From assembly GCA_020833055.1 (NCBI GenBank), contig JAJHQZ010000002.1, positions 62,001 through 126,000 on the forward strand: DNA of 64,000 bases, read 5' to 3'. Below, piece after piece: positions 58,666 through 64,000 of this stretch. The position numbers and the translations under genes were made by a program. Within the stretch, counting starts at the first letter, position 1, and each line of letters opens with the position of its first letter. A model generated the notes under the pieces. The model was not told the origin of the DNA and made no database searches. It was given only the letters and a program-made list of their open reading frames with translations. The stretch is from Candidatus Korarchaeum sp. (GTDB lineage Archaea > Korarchaeota > Korarchaeia > Korarchaeales > Korarchaeaceae).

Positions 58666-60195
58666 GAAAACTTCCATGAAGCTCCTTATATCGAACTCAA
58701 ACTCCTGTTTCTCCTCATTCCATAGATCCACAGGCACCTGCCAGCTGGAAGGTCCTGCCGCTATAGCTGGTTCCATCAACTCGAGCCTCTCCCTGAAGAG
58801 TATCTTAGCAGCTCTCATTAGAGGCCCTATTATCTCCCCATTGACTAGAGCTACTCCCGTCACTCCGTTGAGATCGCCCTCAGTGAAGGACAGTATGACC
58901 GAGCAAACTCTTGAGAACGCACCTCTGAGTCTAGAAAAATCCTTAAATGGCGCATTTATCCTGAATACGATTCCCTCCCCCATCCCTAAGCCCGTAGGGA
59001 AGTAGCCCTTCACTACTATGCCGGCCTTCCTGTATTTGGAGAACCTCTCAGCTGGATTCGGTAGACCCATACTCCTGAGCTGATCTCTGGATACCCTGCC
59101 TCTCTCATCTATCTCCTTGAGCGCGAGGAGATCTTTCCTATCCAAGGATATAGGTGGCTTCCTCGGACTAGCTAGTTCCTTCATCTCCTCGGGGGTGTCC
59201 TTGGCAGAATAGTAGCCATCCATCATTCTCTCTAAGACGAGCTCAGGGCTTATTAGAGGATCCTGTAACATATTGAAGCTTAAAGCTACCCTCTTACCGA
59301 ATCTAATGCCTGACCCTCTCAAATTCTTAAATATAGGCTCTATCTGATGAGGTATAAGTAGGTTAACGTAATATGTATCGCTCGAAGTTATAAAAGCCGA
59401 GTAGGTGAATGGGAATTCATCGAGAAATCTTATCTCCTCATCCTTCGGATTTCTAAGCTCCATCAAGTATGTAGCTAATCCCAGTCTAGAGAGATAGAGT
59501 ACGTAAGGTCCCACTATTACGCCCTTGTTGACTAGCTCTCTCACAGCCCTCGATACAGTGGCTAGAGATAAGCCACTCTTAATAGAGAGCCTCTCTATTT
59601 TCGCCTCCCCCTCATGAGCTAAAGCATATACTATTGAGCTGAGGACCCTCTCCTCCTTCTTGCTCATATGTATATATGGATACCCTCTGGCTGCCATTAA
59701 GAGCTCCAGGAACTTCCTTAGGGTGATCCCCCTCCCCTCCCTCCAGAGGCTTATGAGAGATTTCGTGACGCTCCTTATGACATCTAGCGCATTCTTAGGG
59801 TTTATCGAGAGGAAGTCCTCCGGGGATCTGTAGATGGGCAAGGTCCTCAGCCTAGCTCTCGAGGGACACTTGGACCAGAGGCCCAAGTGACCTGAGTAGA
59901 ACCATGCTAGATCGTATATCTGAGGGAAGTCCACCCCAGGTAAGAAGTTGATGAAAGCCTCTCTTTTTATTACAGCGTCTATTTCATCAGTCGATAGATT
60001 CTTATCGACAATAATAAGATCCCCTTCGTCAATAACACCTATTCTAGGGCATGAAGATCCTTCAACCCTTCCTAGAACAACTTTTTTGTCAATATTCCTG
60101 ATAGGGCTTTCTCCTAATAGGAATCGGATGTTCTGAATCTCTCTGAGGAACTTCTCCATTAGCTCCTCATTTTTTTCAATTTCATTTAGAGGCAC
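58642..60195 (-). CDS. Large protein with two winged-helix domains, function unknown
   Basis: A 517-residue soluble protein. A winged helix lies at about 180-240 ('KEERVLSSIVYALAHEGEAK', 'IERLSIKSGLSLATVSRAVR', 'LVNKGVIVGPYVLYLS') and a second at about 345-395 ('KDLLALKEIDERGRVSRDQL', 'SMGLPNPAERFSKYRKAGIV'). N- and C-terminal regions have alpha/beta character with no recognised family. A regulator or DNA-handling protein is likely. It overlaps the dehydrogenase by 24 bases at the 3' end and has an AT-rich divergent promoter region upstream. Confidence 0.65.
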   Translation of the reverse strand: MPLNEIEKNEELMEKFLREIQNIRFLLGESPIRNIDKKVVLGRVEGSSCPRIGVIDEGDLIIVDKNLSTDEIDAVIKREAFINFLPGVDFPQIYDLAWFYSGHLGLWSKCPSRARLRTLPIYRSPEDFLSINPKNALDVIRSVTKSLISLWREGRGITLRKFLELLMAARGYPYIHMSKKEERVLSSIVYALAHEGEAKIERLSIKSGLSLATVSRAVRELVNKGVIVGPYVLYLSRLGLATYLMELRNPKDEEIRFLDEFPFTYSAFITSSDTYYVNLLIPHQIEPIFKNLRGSGIRFGKRVALSFNMLQDPLISPELVLERMMDGYYSAKDTPEEMKELASPRKPPISLDRKDLLALKEIDERGRVSRDQLRSMGLPNPAERFSKYRKAGIVVKGYFPTGLGMGEGIVFRINAPFKDFSRLRGAFSRVCSVILSFTEGDLNGVTGVALVNGEIIGPLMRAAKILFRERLELMEPAIAAGPSSWQVPVDLWNEEKQEFEFDIRSFMEVFSDRIKGS

Positions 60196-60530
60196 GATAA
60201 TTTATAGGTTAGAGAATATATAAATGTTTTCTTAGCAAAATACGAGGTTACTGAACCTCTGAATGTATTTAGGAGATTCTTACATTATCAACAAAACAAA
60301 ATAAGCTAGAAGATGGAAGATCATCATGACAACACGAGATAACTCAAAGAGAGTATATGAGGTGATTTGAATGAATGGGCCGATAATTCCGCCCGATCCA
60401 CCCATCGTATAAGCTGAGACTTCTCTTTTTTTAATATTTACACTGAACTATCATTTTTGCTGGCTCTGTAATGTCTTTGAAAAAAATGTCGGAGGAGATA
60501 GGTTGATATCCTCTCATCCCTCAGAGGCTA
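60196..60530. other. AT-rich intergenic region with two coupled mini-frames
   Basis: This 335-base gap lies between two divergent winged-helix genes. TATA-like sequences are at 60203-60230. In the plus direction two mini-frames follow each other: ATG 60326 to TGA 60370 (14 residues, 'MTTRDNSKRVYEVI') and, directly adjoining, ATG 60371 to TAA 60412 (13 residues, 'MNGPIIPPDPPIV') with GAGGTGA as ribosome-binding site. An AT-rich block (about 60425-60440) may be the promoter of the 60.5 kb gene. Nothing else is recognised. Confidence 0.35.
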
Positions 60531-61550
60531 GTGCAGAAGCATCTGCTCGTGATGAAATGTGAAAATGAGAGCGATCTGACAAGACCTAAGTACTTAGAGA
60601 TCCTCAACTCTATCATTGAGAGGAAGCTAGGCGAAGAATGGATCATCCTATGTCATATAGGGGAGAACTTCAGGGCTTACAGCTTCGGATTTTGCGTTAA
60701 ACTCGTTGATGAAGCAGAAGAAAGCTTAGCTGAGGTCTCGCTCGAGGGAGATGAATTAGAGCTCATCCTCCCCTGGGATAGAGTGAGAATGAAGATTGAA
60801 GAAGAAGCCATTATCCCGATCGATATAGCTATGATCAGCTTGTTCTCCTTCAGGAATCCTCAGCTCATTCTGGAGGAGGGTCTCCTATCTAAAGTCCTCT
60901 TCTACACGAACCCTCATATATGGTCGGATCCCTCCCTAGTAGGGGCTAGCGTATCCTCAATCTACAGGAGCATTTCGGAGAGGTTGGAGTTGAAGAGGAG
61001 GTACTACTCATTTGCGAGGGCCGTCCATTTCATGAGCAGCATCGATAGCATTGAGGAATTCGCGGAAGCATTCAGGGCTCTCGCTTCCATTGGGATAGCT
61101 CCTCCCATCGGGAAGATGGAGCTCTTCCACCTCCCGGATCTCTCACCGGTAGAGATGAATGTCTTAAGAGCTCTTTGCGCTAAGGAGGCTATAGACAGGA
61201 TCCCAGGTCTCTTGGATAGGCAAGTCTCCTCATTGTTCTCTGATCTCATAGGGATACCTTCATCGGACCCTAGGAGAGCTAGGATAACTAAGTCCATCTC
61301 GAGTAGGAGCTCCAGAGAGGGGCTGACCCTGACAGAGCTATCTCTCTCAGTCGGGATAGATAAAGCCTACTTGTGGAGGTACGTGATCCCAAAGATGGTG
61401 GACTCCTGCCTGATAAGGGCTGAGAGGGATCTATCTAGGGGGAGGGAGGTGAAGGTCTACAGGCCCAATCCCTTCATGCCATTCGTAAGCGATCTAATGA
61501 TGACATATAGCATAAAGCTCTCGCATATCCTCGGGATTAGAGGCACTTAG
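60531..61550 (+). CDS. Uncharacterised protein with C-terminal helix-turn-helix
   Basis: A 339-residue soluble protein. The N-terminal 100 residues are alpha/beta ('EWIILCHIGENFRAYSFGFC'), the middle is helical ('RYYSFARAVHFMSSIDSIEE', 'LSPVEMNVLRALCAKEAIDR'), and 255-325 looks like a winged helix ('SREGLTLTELSLSVGIDKAY', 'LWRYVIPKMVDSCLIRAERD', 'GREVKVYRPNP'). No family recognised. The only in-frame starts are GTG 60531, GTG 60549 and ATG 60552. It lies head-to-head with the 517-residue winged-helix gene and overlaps the 61.5 kb gene by 4 bases. Confidence 0.6.
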   Translation: MQKHLLVMKCENESDLTRPKYLEILNSIIERKLGEEWIILCHIGENFRAYSFGFCVKLVDEAEESLAEVSLEGDELELILPWDRVRMKIEEEAIIPIDIAMISLFSFRNPQLILEEGLLSKVLFYTNPHIWSDPSLVGASVSSIYRSISERLELKRRYYSFARAVHFMSSIDSIEEFAEAFRALASIGIAPPIGKMELFHLPDLSPVEMNVLRALCAKEAIDRIPGLLDRQVSSLFSDLIGIPSSDPRRARITKSISSRSSREGLTLTELSLSVGIDKAYLWRYVIPKMVDSCLIRAERDLSRGREVKVYRPNPFMPFVSDLMMTYSIKLSHILGIRGT

Positions 61551-62818
61551 ATCTTCTCCAATGTCATAAGCACCTCTATCTCATCGTAACTGACATCCCC
61601 ATCCCCATTCAGATCCTTCCAGTGGATCAAGTAGAGCTGCTTCTCCAACTGAGTGTTCTTCATGAAGAGGGAAGCCGCTAGCGTACCGAACCTAGTGAAG
61701 CCCTCACCCACTACGACGAACCTCCCCTCCCACCTCAACCAGTACACAACAGCGTAGTCCTCCTTACCGAATGTCACGCTCAGATCGTACTCCTTTGATC
61801 CTATGAATAGCTTTACATATTTACCTTTGAGGATCATGGAGACACCTGCTATCGAATTGAACTCAGGGACGAAGGGATTAGCTTTCGGTCCCCCTAAAAG
61901 CACTACATTATCCTTCGGCAGACTTTTAGAACTTTTAGCATTCTGATTTATTATCTTACCAGCTCTCTCATCGTGAGTCCCGTAGACGACATCGTAGCTC
62001 TCTATACCCCTCGGCTTATTTGGGAGCACCGTTATCTTAACTTCCCTCGTCTCCGATAGGGAGGAAGCCCTAGCTACCCAGGTCCCCTCCATATCTGGCG
62101 TGAAATCCACTGAGAACTGACCGTTCCCGATCACCCTCGGCCTTACGTTTATCTCCTCCCCATCGGGCCTTATTATCGTAACATTGACCCCTACCGATGG
62201 TGGCTGGACCTCCCCCTGGAGGGTCACGGTATCGCCTACGAAAGCTAGCCTGGGGGCTGAGAAGCTGAATCTGAGCACTTTAGCTTCGGCTCCTCTCTCC
62301 TTAACCTTCATGATAGTATAGGATACCATCTCATCTATCTTAGGATGGGCCTGCGGCTCTACCTTCTCTACTACGTTCCCCTGCTTATCTATGATCACTA
62401 CCGATGCAGTATATTTGATGCCGAAGACCTGTATGGAGTGCCAGGCCTCGGGGAGGAGGATCCATCCCGAGGGAGGGGAGAAGGAATCGAAGGCTTTCTT
62501 ATCCTCAGAGACACGTGTAGCTGGGAGAGGATGAGCTGGATCCAGCATAACAACAGCTAAAACGTATTTTCCGCTCATTAGCTCGCTATCCGACTTCCAA
62601 GCCTTCGACAGGGCTGGTAGGAATTCCTTACAGTGAGGGCAGCTCGTTTGAGCTATTACTATCACTACAACTTTCCCCTTGAAGTCGGAGAGCCTGAAGG
62701 TCCCTCCTCCATATATATCGGCCTCGAAATCCGTCGCTGAGAGCACTAGAGGTTGTAGTATGATGGGTAAGGCCACTGCCACTAATACTATCGTGATTAG
62801 GGCCGCGTACTTCAGCAT
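61547..62818 (-). CDS. Secreted TlpA-like thiol-redox protein with Ig-like domain and EF-hand-like loop
   Basis: A 423-residue exported protein. Residues 1-28 are a signal/anchor sequence. Residues 30-175 form a TlpA/ResA-like thioredoxin domain with active site C60-P-H-C63 ('TSCPHCKEFLPALSK'), 'VVVIVIAQ' before it and a 'DKQGNVVEKVEP' hairpin. Residues about 185-260 look like an Ig-like/S-layer beta domain ('LAFVGDTVTLQGEVQPPS', 'FTPDMEGTWVARASSL'). Near the end 'DLNGDGDVSYDE' is a canonical calcium-binding loop of dockerin/EF-hand type. It is probably a cell-surface thiol oxidoreductase. Confidence 0.85.
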   Translation of the reverse strand: MLKYAALITIVLVAVALPIILQPLVLSATDFEADIYGGGTFRLSDFKGKVVVIVIAQTSCPHCKEFLPALSKAWKSDSELMSGKYVLAVVMLDPAHPLPATRVSEDKKAFDSFSPPSGWILLPEAWHSIQVFGIKYTASVVIIDKQGNVVEKVEPQAHPKIDEMVSYTIMKVKERGAEAKVLRFSFSAPRLAFVGDTVTLQGEVQPPSVGVNVTIIRPDGEEINVRPRVIGNGQFSVDFTPDMEGTWVARASSLSETREVKITVLPNKPRGIESYDVVYGTHDERAGKIINQNAKSSKSLPKDNVVLLGGPKANPFVPEFNSIAGVSMILKGKYVKLFIGSKEYDLSVTFGKEDYAVVYWLRWEGRFVVVGEGFTRFGTLAASLFMKNTQLEKQLYLIHWKDLNGDGDVSYDEIEVLMTLEKI

Positions 62819-62892
62819 CGATAACTCGACCTCACACCCTATTTATCCTTAACTGACGTCCGATCATCGCCTAAATATGAGAGCTTGAAACA

Positions 62893-63438
62893 TCAGACCT
62901 TCCCCTTAGCCATGACGAATTCGCCCACTTTGAAGAACCCCCTACCCCAATTGTGCAGGGGTATGTTGACCTTCTTGAAATCCCAGCCCGCCCTCTCATT
63001 GAAGAACCTCTTATCAGCTTTAGCCGATAGGACTTCTCCTATTACCAATTTAACATCACCTAGCTCTACTTCTTTCATGAGCTTGCACTCCAGGACTCCC
63101 AGGGAATCCTTCACTATGGGAGCACTGACCTTCTCCCCTCTCTCAGCTCTGAACACCTTCGACTTATCCTCATCCCTCCCGCTCCTGCTACCGACGTAGT
63201 AAAGCTCTTCAACGAGGGATATAGGGATTACATTTACTGTGAACTCCCCGTAAATCTCTATAAGCTCTAATGTGAGGGATTCCTTCCCTAAGGCTACTAT
63301 GAGAGATGGTGGCTCCTCCCCGACTGGAGATACCCAGCTCGCTGCCATGAAATTCACCCTCTCCCCCCATCTCCCGCTACCTATCACGTAAGCGGGCCTA
63401 GGGTGGAGTAGGAGGTAAAAGCCCCCCACCTCTTCCAT
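62893..63438 (-). CDS. Flavin reductase-like FMN-binding protein
   Basis: A 181-residue split-barrel flavoprotein: 'FMAASWVSPVGEEPPSLIVAL' (M-T/A-x-S-W-x-S-P), 'FTVNVIPISLVEELYYVGSR', 'LGVLECKLMKEVELGDVKLVIGEV' pieces. This is the DIM6/flavin reductase-like family common in archaea, often described as NAD(P)H:flavin oxidoreductases. Single gene between the TlpA-like gene and the recombinase. Confidence 0.88.
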   Translation of the reverse strand: MEEVGGFYLLLHPRPAYVIGSGRWGERVNFMAASWVSPVGEEPPSLIVALGKESLTLELIEIYGEFTVNVIPISLVEELYYVGSRSGRDEDKSKVFRAERGEKVSAPIVKDSLGVLECKLMKEVELGDVKLVIGEVLSAKADKRFFNERAGWDFKKVNIPLHNWGRGFFKVGEFVMAKGKV

Positions 63439-63502
63439 AGGGATCGAGTGAATAGTGATTAAATAAATTTAGTGGGTGAAATTGAGACTCTTGAAAGATC
63501 CT

Positions 63503-64000
63503 CTAAAACGTAGATCTAGCGGATCTCTCAACTATCAGCCTATATTCCCTCTCTATCAAGCTCTGGGAGATATCCAAGTATATCTCGGTAGTCCTCAAGT
63601 TGCTGTGGCCGAGTATGTGCTGTAGCACCCTCGGGTTACCCCCGCTCGAGAGGAACCATACTGCGAAAGCGTGCCTCACTGCATGCGGGTGCGTCTTGAG
63701 GAGCTGGGAGACCCACCTCCTGACTGTCCTATCGCTCACTGGGAAGACCCTGTCCCCCCTCCTCTCCAGCTCCCTGAGGAACCTCTCAGTCCTCTCGGTG
63801 AAGTATACGTATCTGCTCTTATCCCCCTTCCCCTTAACTAATGCCCTCCTGTTCCCGAGATCCAGGTCCTCCCACTTCAATGATACTAGTTCCCCGACCC
63901 TCATCCCCGTCTCAGCTAGCATCATTATGGCAGCTCTCACCACAGGCTTAGCTCCCTCTATCAGTTTCTCTATCTCCCCATAAGTCCTTATCAGTCCCTC
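63503..64000 (-). CDS. Tyrosine recombinase (XerA-like), N-terminus beyond window
   Basis: The frame is open to the window end, so the core-binding domain is missing. The catalytic domain shows Arg in 'ETGMRVGELVSLKWEDLDLG', Lys region 'VKGKGDKSRYVYF', H-x-x-R in 'HPHAVRHAFAVWFLSSGG', His in 'LQHILGHSNLRTTEIY' and the nucleophile Tyr in 'TEIYLD'. All five catalytic positions are present. It resembles archaeal XerA, which resolves chromosome dimers at dif; a mobile-element integrase is the alternative. No att site or other mobile gene is seen beside it. Confidence 0.9.
   Translation of the reverse strand, partial: EGLIRTYGEIEKLIEGAKPVVRAAIMMLAETGMRVGELVSLKWEDLDLGNRRALVKGKGDKSRYVYFTERTERFLRELERRGDRVFPVSDRTVRRWVSQLLKTHPHAVRHAFAVWFLSSGGNPRVLQHILGHSNLRTTEIYLDISQSLIEREYRLIVERSARSTF

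Noticed and set aside
1-64000. CRISPR arrays, insertion sequences, rRNA genes
   Set aside because: No regularly spaced repeats, transposase or rRNA motifs were seen. The tyrosine recombinase at the right edge is XerA-like and lacks att sites in view.

Overview
The window reads as chromosomal DNA of a hyperthermophilic archaeon, most likely of the Korarchaeota (Candidatus Korarchaeum type). This assignment is inference from gene content, not a database match. Archaeal markers are an archaeal-type LeuRS, Cdc48-type AAA ATPases, archaemetzincin, Trm5 and TtuA tRNA enzymes, geranylgeranyl reductase, ADP-forming acetyl-CoA synthetase, an intron-split tRNA-Trp and TATA-type, often leaderless promoters. 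A fused inositol-phosphate cytidylyltransferase/DIP-phosphate synthase points to a hyperthermophile. Arginine is mostly AGG/AGA and starts are often GTG/TTG. A bacterial-type GAPDH stands out against this background.

Layout. 1-5.6 kb: end of a HAD gene, small regulators, a Zn-ribbon gene, leuS and gap. 5.6-8.9 kb: a likely heat-shock cluster (cdc48, hsp20, an ArsR-type regulator) with a perfect palindrome beside the hsp20 TATA box. 9-12.2 kb: ECF S-component plus AIR-synthase-like gene, then both ETF subunits. 12.2-17.7 kb: PhoU/TrkA-C protein, manC, a frameshifted ArsA-type ATPase, a HEPN-MNT pair and small membrane proteins. 17.9-24.2 kb: ZIP transporter, thioesterase, endonuclease III, ArgRS, an ATL-endonuclease V fusion, a deacetylase-like protein and tRNA-Trp with two introns.

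24.3-35.4 kb: tightly packed genes for tRNA modification (ttuA, tatD-like, trm5), then an overlapping run HTH, thioredoxin-like, GGR, rhomboid, archaemetzincin, HAD and DUF123, followed by an RbgA-like GTPase and two membrane glycosylation enzymes. 35.5-42.1 kb: ADP-forming acetyl-CoA synthetase alpha, flavodiiron protein, an MtrH-like/MetF-like pair and a second cdc48. The two cdc48 genes share 584 bp of identical sequence in opposite orientation, about 33 kb apart. 42.2-46.4 kb: leuA-leuC-leuD-leuB with overlapping ends. 46.5-53.1 kb: FAH-family hydrolase, ferritin-like/VIT protein, a frameshifted membrane protein, V4R-HTH regulator, IPCT/DIPPS and a metallophosphoesterase.

53.1-57 kb: metal ABC transporter genes divergent from one palindromic TATA element flanked by two GTGCAC palindromes, ending in a NikR-like regulator that probably binds them, then a protein phosphatase and a membrane protein. 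57.3-64 kb: a dehydrogenase with an unexplained N-terminal domain, two large winged-helix proteins of unknown role, a secreted TlpA-like protein with an EF-hand-like loop, a flavin reductase-like protein and a tyrosine recombinase cut by the window end. No rRNA, CRISPR array or insertion sequence was seen.
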